Source of the DNA: Deltaproteobacteria bacterium UBA2409
Lineage (GTDB): Bacteria > Bdellovibrionota_C > UBA2361 > DDRT01
Assembly (NCBI GenBank): GCA_002343185.1
Contig: DDRT01000001.1
Location: forward strand, 20,683 to 84,682
Length of the DNA stretch: 64,000 bases
Direction: 5' to 3'
Shown here: piece by piece, positions 43,244-51,661 of the stretch
Position numbering within the stretch: the stretch's first letter is position 1
Layout of the letters: each line of letters starts with the position of its first letter
Notes under the pieces: model-generated
The model's input: only the letters and a program-made list of their open reading frames with translations
Database searches by the model: none
Told to the model about the DNA's origin: nothing
Made by a program: the position numbers and the translations under genes

Positions 43244-43319
43244 CTTATCACCTGTTTTGCTAAAGACTAACTCTACTAGGCCGGCACACTAGCCCACCTT
43301 TACCATCACAAGGAACTAT
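43244..43319. pseudogene. composite of two neighbouring gene ends
   Basis: Bases 43244-43282 copy the glycosyltransferase 3' end (41436-41474, three mismatches). Bases 43289-43319 are identical to the cpaB 3' end (43993-44023). The two pieces are joined at a shared CTAGG/CTCGACC-like word. This shows past recombination among the ends of local genes. It encodes nothing intact. Confidence 0.75.
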
Positions 43320-43386
43320 CAATTCTTTATTTAAAAACAGAGGTTCTTGGTGGCTGTTACCTGATTTTAGTATTGAGACTTGTATA

Positions 43387-43530
43387 CCCAAACACAGGGA
43401 GTTTTCCCGTGTTTAAAACTTCATGTGTTTGGGGATAAGCACCGTTTTCGCCAGAAAACGGGCCAGAAACATCATATACCAAAGCGGTAGAGAGTTTTGC
43501 CGAATGGCAAAACTCGATATCGCTTGGTAT
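43387..43530. repeat. cluster of three strong hairpins
   Basis: Hairpin 1: CCCAAACACA (43387-43396) with TGTGTTTGGG (43424-43433); an alternative inner stem AAACAC-A-GGGA with TCCC-GTGTTT competes for the same left arm. Hairpin 2: CCGTTTTC-GCCA-GAAAACGG (43442-43461). Hairpin 3: GAGTTTTGCC-GAAT-GGCAAAACTC (43492-43515) inside an outer stem ATACCAA/TTGGTAT (43476-43530). Together they fill most of the gene-free stretch 43320-43578. Confidence 0.75.
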
Positions 43531-43578
43531 ACAAAGTTTCAGTATTTTGCGCAGGTCTATTCTGTTATAATTACCTAA

Positions 43579-43788
43579 GTGGACAGGAGTAAATTATTTA
43601 CTAAAAAGGGGCTTCTTTCTGAAAAGGATAAAGCTGAAGATTACGCTGAGTGGAATGCTTTAGGCGATGAGGCTAAATTTAAAGCCGCTTGGGAACTTGT
43701 CACAACCGCATACATAATTCAGGGAAGAGACTTAAATGAACTCAGATTTCAAAGATCTGTTACGAATATTGAACGAGGTCGGTTCTAG
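43579..43788 (+). CDS. small protein upstream of a decayed nucleotidyltransferase
   Basis: 69 aa from GTG 43579. The helical, charged product (DKAEDYAEWNALGDEAKFKAAWELV) resembles the small genes that precede minimal nucleotidyltransferase genes. It overlaps the following gene (ATG 43736). The partner is broken, so this may be a relic that is still open. Confidence 0.6.
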   Translation: MDRSKLFTKKGLLSEKDKAEDYAEWNALGDEAKFKAAWELVTTAYIIQGRDLNELRFQRSVTNIERGRF

Positions 43789-43963
43789 GTTCCTCGTTGT
43801 CGGCGGATATGAAGTCATTCGATAGTAAAGAAGTATCAAGTGTGGGTGATATTTCGATTCCTTTTATTTCACGGGAAGATCTGATTAATGCTAAGCTTGC
43901 TGCGGGTCGTCCCCAAGATTTATTTGATGCAGCAGCGTTGACAAAATCAAAGCTAAAATGAAA
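43736..43963 (+). pseudogene. nucleotidyltransferase with internal deletion and frameshift
   Basis: The N-terminus MNSDFKDLLRILNEVGSRFLVVGGYEVI fits the family start (LVVGGYA), then the frame stops. A downstream frame carries the family C-terminus IPFISREDLINAKLAAGRPQDLFDAAAL. The catalytic GSxxxGxxxxxSDxD region between them is deleted, so the product cannot be active. Confidence 0.8.
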
Positions 43964-43978
43964 TAACTTTATCTTCTC

Positions 43979-44872
43979 TTACTCGACCGGTACTAGCCCA
44001 CCTTTACCATCACAAGGAACTATGAACTCTTTATCTCCGATTCTCATTGTTCCTGCTTGGCAATCAACAGAGCCAGATTTTTTAGGCGCTGCCCCAGGAT
44101 CCATAATTTTTCCTTGAGTAACTGAATCAACTTCTGGTGCTTTATCATCACTTGCATCACGCATAATAAGCCCTAGTCTACCAAGCTGTTTAGCTGTCTG
44201 GATCGACAGTGCTTCTTCAGGTGTTACTTCAAGTGTAATTGTACTTTTTGAAGCAACTCTTATAGCAGCGCCTGCCTGTGGGCGCCCCTGTGTCATATCA
44301 CCACCAAAAGATAATACTCTTGCATTTGGAACAAGCACTCTTGTTGCAAGCTGCTTGTCATTCATATAAGTCAAAGTCACATCAACTCTTGTTCCTGGTC
44401 TTGCGTACCCTTCAATTGAAGCAGTCTCATCAACTTCAATTGTAATTGCTCTCATTCCAGGTGTTAAGGGAAGGGAAACCGTAACAGGTTCATTAGATAT
44501 TGAATTTGTAGTTATAGGAGTGCCTGGCTCAAGAGCTTCTCTAGCATATTTATCTTTTAGTTGAGCAAGATCTCTTACTGCACCTTCAGGGATCTGATTT
44601 CTTGGCCAAACAACTTCCTTAAATCTAACATCCGTTAACTTTGCTCCAACTCGTACGGGTCTTTCAGGAGCATAAAGTGTTACTGTTGCAGACTCTGGCT
44701 GAAGAAGCTTTTGGGTTTCTTCTTTTGGTTTTTCATCTTTAGATTTAATTGAAAAAACAGCCCCAACCACCACCAACAAGGATAGAAAAGCACCACCAGC
44801 TGCGATTAAAAGAAACTTCTCTCGATCAGAATTTCCGGAGAACCCACCCTTTTTGTTGAAGTAATCGCTCAT
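43979..44872 (-). CDS. cpaB: Flp pilus assembly protein CpaB
   Basis: 297 aa. One N-terminal membrane segment (FLLIAAGGAFLSLLVVVGAVF) is followed by a SAF domain (VGAKLTDVRFKEVVWPRNQIPEGAV ... ALEPGTPI) and the CpaB/RcpC core (GMRAITIEVDETASIEGYARPGTRVDVTLTY). It ends with a short two-Cys extension (VDCQAGTM ... IVPCDG). It normally supports the Tad secretin. It stands alone here apart from the Flp pilin at 38852. Confidence 0.9.
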   Translation of the reverse strand: MSDYFNKKGGFSGNSDREKFLLIAAGGAFLSLLVVVGAVFSIKSKDEKPKEETQKLLQPESATVTLYAPERPVRVGAKLTDVRFKEVVWPRNQIPEGAVRDLAQLKDKYAREALEPGTPITTNSISNEPVTVSLPLTPGMRAITIEVDETASIEGYARPGTRVDVTLTYMNDKQLATRVLVPNARVLSFGGDMTQGRPQAGAAIRVASKSTITLEVTPEEALSIQTAKQLGRLGLIMRDASDDKAPEVDSVTQGKIMDPGAAPKKSGSVDCQAGTMRIGDKEFIVPCDGKGGLVPVE

Positions 44873-45062
44873 AACTCGTCTATCGGTGAAAATACCTAAA
44901 AGATTTATACCTTTACACTAGTGTATAGGGTTTTTTATTAGAGAACGAGCCAAAAAACGATTATTACTGATAGCTTAACCCCTAAAGGAGATAGAAACAT
45001 TTATCAATAACACTGTTATGGAGGGTGTGTTTCATTTTCTTTTATGCCATAAACTAACACTT

Positions 45063-45434
45063 ATGAGACTACTTTTAATCTTCCTCCTTGGATGCTCAGC
45101 TTCAGAACCCTTTATAAGTCCACCTCCTAGCTCATCAGCTGCTCCAACCACCACAACTTCTGTTCCTATAACTTCAGAGCCCGAGAGTGAGCATGCTGAG
45201 ATCGTCTGGCGAATCACTGACATTAATGTTGATGGGTTTATTATTAAATCAGGAACCTCAAAAGATATGATGGTTTCTGAAGTAAGGCTGCTTCTTTCTG
45301 ATGTCGAGACTCTTTCTGGAAATTACAGATATGTTCTTAAAGATATTCCTAAAGGAGCTCCTATTTTTGTTTCAATAGCATCGTTCAAAGGTTCAGAAGT
45401 TTCACCATTCTCTGAGCCAAAAGAGGTTAGGTAG
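45063..45434 (+). CDS. small lipoprotein with Ig/FnIII-like domain
   Basis: 123 aa from ATG 45063, chosen because MRLLLIFLLGCSAS forms a lipobox with Cys at 11; a longer frame starts at 45018. A Pro/Ser/Thr linker (SPPPSSSAAPTTTTSVP) precedes an about 80-residue beta-rich domain. It overlaps the convergent ATPase gene by eight bases. No specific function is recognised. Confidence 0.7.
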   Translation: MRLLLIFLLGCSASEPFISPPPSSSAAPTTTTSVPITSEPESEHAEIVWRITDINVDGFIIKSGTSKDMMVSEVRLLLSDVETLSGNYRYVLKDIPKGAPIFVSIASFKGSEVSPFSEPKEVR

Positions 45435-46695
45435 TTTGGCTTTCAATGATTGAAGAGATCTCCCATGCTGGAAGCACGGTAATCTTATGATCATCGATCT
45501 TTATTTTCTGCTCTGCATCATCACAGGAAATTATATATAAATTTTTGGCATTCAGCTCGTTTGCAGCAGCGATAAGCGCTCTAGTCTCACGAGCTAGTGT
45601 GGTCTGCGAGCTTATAGAATAAGCGACCTGAATTAAGCTAGCCTTACCGGATGATGGAGGAAGATAAAAATCTACTTCGTAGGAAGAATTAGTTTTATAT
45701 GAGAAAAGTGTTAAATTAGGCACAAATCCTCTTCTGACTAATTCAATAAAAACAAAGTTCTCTAGAAGCTTGCCATAATCCCTGCCTCCTGAAAGCTGGT
45801 GCGCTGAGTAGAATCCATTATCAAAAAGGTAAAACTTTTTCTCAGAATTAACCCTCTCTCTTGCTTTATGTGAATAGTTTTCTAGAGCACAAACTAGATA
45901 GCCTGACTCTGCCCAGCTTAAGAATTTAGATATAGTTGAGTGCGATAGTTGATGATTAATCGCTCGCTCTAGGGATCGAATGCTGCATCTTGAAGCCATA
46001 TTTGTAAGGGCAAGATATAGAAGACTTTTAAGCTCACTTACTCTTCTAACTCGATATCTCTGAACTAGATCCTTTAGAATTATAGCATCCCAGAGAGTTT
46101 TTAAAAATTCCTTTCCAGAGCTCCTTCCCGTAACTACAGTTGGGAAACCGCCTGTTGTTAGAAAATCCATAAAAGAGTCGGACTCAGCACTTTTCTTAGT
46201 TGCAAGAATATATTCGGAAAAAGAAAAAGGTAGAAGTTGAAATTCTTTATATCGCCCCGTTAGAGAGGATGAAAGTTCACTGCTAAGCATCTTTGAGTTA
46301 GAGCCTGTGATAATTATATTTTCACCAATTCGATTGAGTCGATTTACTAACTTCTCCCAGTTAGGGAAAAGTTGAATTTCATCGAAAAGTATAATCTTAT
46401 AACCCGGGTACACCTCTCTTAGCGCGCCAAGTATTTTTTCTCCATCATAATCAAACTGTAGTTCCTCATCTTCAAAATTAAAATATGCAGCTTCTGAACC
46501 TTTCAAAGCCTGAAGGGCAAGGGTCGATTTTCCAGCTCTCCGTGGCCCCGATATGACTTTTATACTTGGCTCCCTAAGAGAGGCTCTTATTTTCTGCTCT
46601 AAGGATCTCTTTACACTAGCAACGCGCAATATACGCTCCGCTTCGTTTTTTTGCTTACGAACGATGTTGGCTAGTAATTCATTCATATTGGCCAT
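45427..46695 (-). CDS. AAA_14/DUF4143 ATPase
   Basis: 422 aa. Walker A is SGPRRAGKSTLALQ, Walker B is KIILFDEIQLFPNW, and IIITGSNSKMLSSELSSSLTGR is the family sensor. The C-terminal DUF4143 domain has winged-helix and nuclease-like parts (SYEVDFYLPP). Such genes are widespread in variable regions with unclear function. A second, different P-loop protein of similar style is at 34759. Confidence 0.9.
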   Translation of the reverse strand: MANMNELLANIVRKQKNEAERILRVASVKRSLEQKIRASLREPSIKVISGPRRAGKSTLALQALKGSEAAYFNFEDEELQFDYDGEKILGALREVYPGYKIILFDEIQLFPNWEKLVNRLNRIGENIIITGSNSKMLSSELSSSLTGRYKEFQLLPFSFSEYILATKKSAESDSFMDFLTTGGFPTVVTGRSSGKEFLKTLWDAIILKDLVQRYRVRRVSELKSLLYLALTNMASRCSIRSLERAINHQLSHSTISKFLSWAESGYLVCALENYSHKARERVNSEKKFYLFDNGFYSAHQLSGGRDYGKLLENFVFIELVRRGFVPNLTLFSYKTNSSYEVDFYLPPSSGKASLIQVAYSISSQTTLARETRALIAAANELNAKNLYIISCDDAEQKIKIDDHKITVLPAWEISSIIESQTT

Positions 46696-46776
46696 AGTAT
46701 CAGAGTATGGCTAATACAGCAATTTTATTTTCTGACTATCCCCTACACTAACTCATGCCGGGAAAAACAGAGTTAA

Positions 46777-46796
46777 GGTCTGGTTAAAACCAGACC
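46777..46796. repeat. 20-base perfect palindrome
   Basis: GGTCTGGTTAAAACCAGACC lies between the two leftward genes, 31 bases after the HPt gene's upstream side boundary. It could be an operator or the stem of a weak terminator; no T-run follows. Confidence 0.6.
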
Positions 46797-46827
46797 AGAG
46801 GTAAGAAGGTCAGTACGAATATCGTTT

Positions 46828-47085
46828 TCAAACTCTAAGAAGGTTAGATATCTCTATTAACAATTCATCTAACTCGACATCAAAAGCTGCACCACTTTTT
46901 AAGGCTATATCCAGATTTTTGGCTTTAAGTTCAAGCTCATTGAAACCTAAAAACCCCGCTCCACCTTTTAGTTTATGAACCTTCTCTAAAAGTGTTACTT
47001 TTTCAGGATTATTCCGGAATTCCTGCTTTATAGCTTTTAATTCATTTAAAAAAAGGTGCTTTGCGTGCGCTAATGGGTCATTCAC
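46828..47085 (-). CDS. stand-alone HPt phosphotransfer domain
   Basis: 85 aa. The four-helix histidine phosphotransfer motif HKLKGGAGFLGFNEL has the phospho-acceptor His at about residue 37. No kinase or receiver is adjacent. It must act in a phosphorelay whose other members are elsewhere. Confidence 0.85.
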   Translation of the reverse strand: MNDPLAHAKHLFLNELKAIKQEFRNNPEKVTLLEKVHKLKGGAGFLGFNELELKAKNLDIALKSGAAFDVELDELLIEISNLLRV

Positions 47086-47207
47086 GGTATAATATGATAG
47101 ACGTAGTTCAGTTTTGAGTATAGAAAGATTTAGGGCTAACGAAGCAATTTCTTCTACGGCGTGTTTTGGCTACGCCAAAGCCACGCTCGCCCTACTATGC
47201 TCATAGA

Positions 47208-47235
47208 GTTTTTGAGCTTTAAAAAGCTCAAAAAC
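47208..47235. terminator. 13-bp perfect stem, possible terminator
   Basis: GTTTTTGAGCTTT (47208-47220) and AAAGCTCAAAAAC (47223-47235) around AA. The A/T-rich outer stem is terminator-like. The rest of 47086-47301 contains a 38-base relative of the sequence at 36628 and no gene. Confidence 0.5.
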
Positions 47236-47301
47236 GAATGAACGCAGGGTTTGATTACCATAATGGCGTAAATGTTAATAATTTTTTAAAGTCTTATTCG
47301 T

Positions 47302-48312
47302 ATGAAAAACATCGTTCCAATTATAGTATTTATATTAGTAGTCGGTGGAGTTGCGTGGTTTGTAACAAAAGATAAGCCAGAACCAACAACTACCTCACCA
47401 CAAAAGCAACAAGAAGCAGCAATTGAAATCGACTCTGAAGACTTAGATCTAGAGCAAGATGAAGAGTTAATAAAACCAGCAACCCAACTTTATCAAACAG
47501 TTGATTCCGCTATTGAAGCAGTCAAAAAGGGAGCTGCTGATTATGATGATGTTGTTCTTGAGCAATTTACACTTCCTGGTGAGGATTGCACCTGGTGTCC
47601 AGATTTTTATACACAGATAAGATCAATGATGGCTTCACCTGATATCTCAGAGGATGAGAGAAGTTATTTTGCAGAGCTCTTGTCTATTTCAGGTCGACCA
47701 GAAAACTTGGCTGCACTTTTAAATGCAGCAAGAGGAGCCGGAAACCCTGATGAGGTCAATGCTTACCTTGAAGCGATTGAGCTAACTGTTGGAAATGAAG
47801 AGGTGATATCTTTTCTTGGAAAAGAGGTAGAAAGCGCAAATGATACAATTAAAGAGTCTATTGTTGCAGCAATTACAAATCAGGGAAGTAGAGCTGCTGC
47901 TGAGATACTGATTAAAGAATCTGAGAAAGCTTCAGATTCAGATGATTATTATAATAAAGGAATAGGATTAGGAGAGTTTATTCCTGATAGAGAGGCGATC
48001 CCTCCACTTCAAGCGATAGTTCAAAAAAGAGACCCAAAACTTGCTGGTCTTGCTACAAAAGCACTGGCAAACGCTGGACTTGATGGGCTTAGAATCGTTT
48101 TTGATGAGCTTGCTGTGGGTAAAGATGAGGCAGCAGATAGAGAGATGATTAAAGGCTTGATTGATCATGTAAGCTATGATGAAGAAACTGAAAGTTATCT
48201 AAATCAGTTAGTGAGTAAGGGCACACCTATTCAAAAAGAATTAGCTAATTCAATACTAAATGACTTTAAATTGATGGAAGAAGAATTAGCAGAAGATGAA
48301 GAGTCGGAATAG
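47302..48312 (+). CDS. membrane-anchored HEAT-like repeat protein
   Basis: 336 aa. The N-terminal signal anchor MKNIVPIIVFILVVGGVAWFV precedes an acidic linker. A solenoid of helical pairs then resembles HEAT/PBS repeats (AIPPLQAIVQKRDPKLAGLATKALANAGLDGLRIVFDELA). A CTWCPDF motif near residue 93 holds two cysteines. Probably a periplasmic scaffold; no family is assigned. Confidence 0.75.
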   Translation: MKNIVPIIVFILVVGGVAWFVTKDKPEPTTTSPQKQQEAAIEIDSEDLDLEQDEELIKPATQLYQTVDSAIEAVKKGAADYDDVVLEQFTLPGEDCTWCPDFYTQIRSMMASPDISEDERSYFAELLSISGRPENLAALLNAARGAGNPDEVNAYLEAIELTVGNEEVISFLGKEVESANDTIKESIVAAITNQGSRAAAEILIKESEKASDSDDYYNKGIGLGEFIPDREAIPPLQAIVQKRDPKLAGLATKALANAGLDGLRIVFDELAVGKDEAADREMIKGLIDHVSYDEETESYLNQLVSKGTPIQKELANSILNDFKLMEEELAEDEESE

Positions 48313-48340
48313 ATAGTTTAATGAGTCAGGCGAATTGTGT

Positions 48341-48353
48341 GGGGGTCAGGCCT
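48341..48353. repeat. half copy of the GGGGGTCAGGCC repeat
   Basis: GGGGGTCAGGCCT without its complementary arm. It sits between convergent genes and is a decayed member of the family at 538-613. Confidence 0.6.
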
Positions 48354-48394
48354 CTCTTAGGGTGCCGCGCCACTACCTACTCCTTAAGTAAAAA

Positions 48395-48955
48395 TTACTG
48401 TTTCTTTGGAGCTATTGGCTTTGGAGGTTTAAATTTGCCACATGCTGGCTTAGCTCCACTTGGCAGATCTACTCCAGCATATCTGCTTGAGTCTAATGCA
48501 TATTCCTTTGCAAAACGAACTGAGCATGTTGGTCTAAAAGCATAACACCGAACCCTTTCATTTCTCTTTTTCATTTGCGCAATCAGATAACCAGCCTTCC
48601 CGGTTCGATTTGCAAGCTCTAGAGCATTTTTCGGTAGGTCGTATGTTGCTCTTCCGTTTGGACAGCCTGACCGAGGTATTGCTGTACCTAAGTACTTACC
48701 TTTTTTGTTAAATACGGTGAGCTTGGATCCTGCAAGACCACAGGTCATAGAAAAGTTATAACAGCGATTTTGTCCTTTAGTATATCCAGATACCTTAAGT
48801 GGTGCCCCTACTCTACATCGGTTTGAGATAAACCTTGTATCTGATGGCCTAATGCCTTCCATTCCAGAAAACGGAGTAGCCTTTTTACCACGGCATCTGA
48901 ACTTTTCAGCTTGTACCGGAACAACGATAGTTAATATTAAAAGTAAAACTCGCAT
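48395..48955 (-). CDS. secreted cysteine-rich protein
   Basis: 186 aa from ATG 48955 (a TTG frame reaches 48976). The signal peptide MRVLLLILTIVVPVQAEKF is followed by a basic domain with about nine cysteines spread evenly (RCRG, NRCRVG, NRCYNF, MTCGLAG, SGCPNG, VRCYAF, PTCSVR, PACGKF), likely disulfide-bonded in the periplasm or outside. A Pro/Lys tail ends it. Not recognised. Confidence 0.7.
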   Translation of the reverse strand: MRVLLLILTIVVPVQAEKFRCRGKKATPFSGMEGIRPSDTRFISNRCRVGAPLKVSGYTKGQNRCYNFSMTCGLAGSKLTVFNKKGKYLGTAIPRSGCPNGRATYDLPKNALELANRTGKAGYLIAQMKKRNERVRCYAFRPTCSVRFAKEYALDSSRYAGVDLPSGAKPACGKFKPPKPIAPKKQ

Positions 48956-49011
48956 CCTTGGGACTTTAGCAAGCAATCAATAAATGGAAAACTGTCTTTG
49001 TAGTAGATCTG

Positions 49012-49782
49012 TTATCTACTTAAGCGTTCAGCATCCTTTATGTCTTTCTCGATAATCTCTCGGATCTGATAAAGGCCTCTTCTTATCTCTGCAAGCTCGC
49101 GAAGTGATTTTGCATTGCCTGCATCAGATCTTAAAGCATCCAAAGATTTTCCGTTACTTGCTACCGTGTTGGTTGATTTAATCTTTACTGCGCCAGCCAT
49201 AATCGATCCACCCTTAAATAGAGTGTCTCTCTTTGAAAGGCGTCCCTTTAGACGATTAATCTCTGTAAGAACAGTTCCACGCAATGAAACAAGTGCGGGA
49301 GATACTCCCATTTCTTCTGCATTGCTTATGGCTGGAGTACGAATCGAGAGCTCTTCTGGGGCTCTCATTGAGGCTCTTAGCGAGGTTATCTCTGACCTTG
49401 CTTTAGCTCTCTCTCTTTCTAGTTCTGCTCTTAATAGCTCAACCTCTTTTCTAGCCTCAGTTATACTGCTTTCAGCTCTGGAAGCTTCAGATGTGCTTCT
49501 TTCTAAAACGTTTCTTACGGCAGCTTGAACTTCAGCATCACATGAAACAGGCTCAGGACAGGTTAAGGTTGGACAACTTTGCTGAGGACAGCTAGTAGCA
49601 CCTTTGTCTTCAAGTGCTATTACTTGCTCTGTAAGCGCATCAACAGTTGTTTCAAGCTCAGCTATGTAATCTATTACCTGATTACCATCAGCATCGGTTC
49701 TAAACGCTCTTCCATCAGGAAGACGCCCTCTTTCTTCAGAGATTACAAAACTTGCTAAGCATAAAATTAATAATACTCTCAT
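49012..49782 (-). CDS. secreted coiled-coil protein
   Basis: 256 aa from ATG 49782, which has GGAGG five bases upstream and a signal peptide (MRVLLILCLASFVISEE). A repeated Cys patch (SCPQQSCPTLTCPEPVSC) follows a short coiled coil. A long charged coiled coil (ESSITEARKEVELLRAELERERAK) makes up the centre. The start overlaps the KAS III-like gene by four bases, so it may be part of that transcript. Function unknown. Confidence 0.75.
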   Translation of the reverse strand: MRVLLILCLASFVISEERGRLPDGRAFRTDADGNQVIDYIAELETTVDALTEQVIALEDKGATSCPQQSCPTLTCPEPVSCDAEVQAAVRNVLERSTSEASRAESSITEARKEVELLRAELERERAKARSEITSLRASMRAPEELSIRTPAISNAEEMGVSPALVSLRGTVLTEINRLKGRLSKRDTLFKGGSIMAGAVKIKSTNTVASNGKSLDALRSDAGNAKSLRELAEIRRGLYQIREIIEKDIKDAERLSR

Positions 49783-50759
49783 ACACCCTCCATTAGAACT
49801 GAACCCCAAGATAACCCTGCACCTACTACAGCCGTTAACACTCTCATTCCTGGTTTAATATCATCCCATCTCATAGCTAACGAAGCTGGAGCCCCAGCGC
49901 CAGCCTGGTTTCCAATACATCTTACGTTATGCCAATGATTTTGTTCAGGGATTTTTCTATTAGTTGTTATCTGCTCAAGCATAGTAGCATTTGCCTGGTG
50001 TCCAATAAAAACGTCCTTGCTCCAGTCTAAGCCAAACTTTTCTTCTGCTCTTTTTATTAATCTTACAGTTTGTCTAACTGAGAAATCTCTAACGGCTCTT
50101 CCATCTTGATGGAACCATCCAAATCTGTCGATCACTACAGCGTTCGATCTTGTTGGATCGGCATCAAACTCCGAATCGATAATTTTAAGTTTTCCTAAAT
50201 GCTTTGTTGATAAGATACAAGCAGAAGCACCGTCGCCCCAAATGGCTCCGTCTGATCTGTCATTATAATTTACAACCTGACTAACAGCACTTGTTGTAAT
50301 TGCAAGCACATACTCAGGTAACTCTTTAAAACGTTTTATAAAGTCTATATGAAGTGCAAACACTGGGCAGGCTGTTAAAACCTCAAATGCTGGAATAGAG
50401 AGATCTAGGGCTTTAGCAATTCTCTGTGCCTCGGTTGGGATTATATGATTTGGCCTCACACAATCACAAATAATCATCCCTATCTGGGACGGCGAGATCC
50501 CTGCTCTTTCGCACGCCATTGATGTTGCCTTTAGTGCAAGTTCAGTAGGTGTTGTTGTCGCAACTTTAAGCCCTTCCTCTGGATCCTGATTTCTAGTTTT
50601 CTCAATATATGGGATCGGCAAACTAATTACTCGCGATTCAATTCCTATTTTTTCAATAATCCACTGAGCATTAGTCCCAATATCTAAGTCTTCTAAAAAC
50701 TGATTCGAAAGGGCTATATCTGAATGACTAAACCCTATACCTAAGATCGATAGAGTCAT
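49779..50759 (-). CDS. KAS III-like (FabH-type) ketosynthase, complete triad
   Basis: 326 aa thiolase-fold enzyme. The Cys-His-Asn triad is intact: C131 in VLTACPVFAL, H254 in GHQANATMLEQI and N284 in GNQAGAGAP, with the 30-residue His-Asn spacing of FabH. Such enzymes condense an acyl thioester with malonyl-ACP or another acyl chain. It overlaps the partner gene by four bases. No fatty-acid genes are adjacent, so a specialised product is likely. Confidence 0.85.
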   Translation of the reverse strand: MTLSILGIGFSHSDIALSNQFLEDLDIGTNAQWIIEKIGIESRVISLPIPYIEKTRNQDPEEGLKVATTTPTELALKATSMACERAGISPSQIGMIICDCVRPNHIIPTEAQRIAKALDLSIPAFEVLTACPVFALHIDFIKRFKELPEYVLAITTSAVSQVVNYNDRSDGAIWGDGASACILSTKHLGKLKIIDSEFDADPTRSNAVVIDRFGWFHQDGRAVRDFSVRQTVRLIKRAEEKFGLDWSKDVFIGHQANATMLEQITTNRKIPEQNHWHNVRCIGNQAGAGAPASLAMRWDDIKPGMRVLTAVVGAGLSWGSVLMEGV

Positions 50760-51607
50760 GAAACCCTCCTTAGTAAAATCATCCCGGTTCCTCCGCCTCC
50801 GCTTTTCTCAAGTACTAAAACTTGACTATCAACTGGTACATCAATTTCAGCCAATGTAACAGCTGAATTAGAGCCGAGAAGCTCCCCATGTTTATGAGAA
50901 ATGACCTCTCCCCATGATGAAATCTGTTTTTCTAAAATTGGAGGCGCCACTATTAGCCCATCAAATTTTTGGGGCAGCAAAGGTTCGAATTCTTTTTTTA
51001 ACTCATCAGAGGTAGGAAGACTTTTTATTTTTATTGCGCCAAAAAGATCCTGCTCAATTATAAACTTTGAATTGTGATTAAGTGTATACTCAACCTTCTC
51101 AACCTTAAATCCCTGTTCTTTATCGGCAGAGATTATACAAGCTCCAGCTCCATCTCCAAAAAGATCCTTCTCGGTTCCTTCACTGAAATCAATAACTTGA
51201 GTTATAAGATTTGAAGAAACCCAAGCTATTAACGATGGAGGATCGCTCCATCTTGTAATAGCAAACAATGAAGCCGAAAGAGCACAACCAATAGCTGTTA
51301 CATCATAGGAAGGAACCTTTAATCCAAGTCGTCCAGCCACTCTTTGACCTTCTGATGGGCAGGTTTCCCACGGGGTAGAAGTGTCACCGATTACATAGGT
51401 TACTTCTTCTGTGCTAAGCTTTGCTTTCTCTAAAGCAGCTCTTAATGCAATCTCTCCAATTTCACTTGGAGAATTTACAGCATGCATGAGTGCATTTTTA
51501 ATAGGAACATTTTTGGTTTCTTTAATATAGGGGATAGGCAAGGAGGTAAAACGCTGATCGCCTAGGGGATGATTAGGAAATGCTTTACCAAATCCAAGTA
51601 TATACAT
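50756..51607 (-). CDS. KAS III-like partner protein lacking the catalytic His
   Basis: 283 aa, about 40 shorter than its partner. The nucleophile position C108 (VTAIGCALSASLF) and DLFGDGAGACII are present. The GHQAN histidine motif is missing (LIVAPPILEKQI stands there) and the Asn loop is changed (LLGSNSAV). Both proteins share SLPIPYI and a downstream KxTxN segment, so they come from a duplication. A heterodimer with one active and one degenerate subunit is the natural reading. Confidence 0.8.
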   Translation of the reverse strand: MYILGFGKAFPNHPLGDQRFTSLPIPYIKETKNVPIKNALMHAVNSPSEIGEIALRAALEKAKLSTEEVTYVIGDTSTPWETCPSEGQRVAGRLGLKVPSYDVTAIGCALSASLFAITRWSDPPSLIAWVSSNLITQVIDFSEGTEKDLFGDGAGACIISADKEQGFKVEKVEYTLNHNSKFIIEQDLFGAIKIKSLPTSDELKKEFEPLLPQKFDGLIVAPPILEKQISSWGEVISHKHGELLGSNSAVTLAEIDVPVDSQVLVLEKSGGGGTGMILLRRVS

Positions 51608-51661
51608 CTTTAGGATAATGCCAGATTTGCAAGAATTCTTCCAATTCCTTAGGGTTTAGGG

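Noticed and set aside
34759..46695. A defence island built around the two P-loop ATPases
   Set aside because: Neither ATPase has a recognisable defence partner, and the genes between them are surface proteins; the evidence is too weak to claim a system.
48321..48545. Plus-strand frame of 74 codons
   Set aside because: Overlaps the secreted Cys-rich gene on the other strand and contains the repeat fragment.
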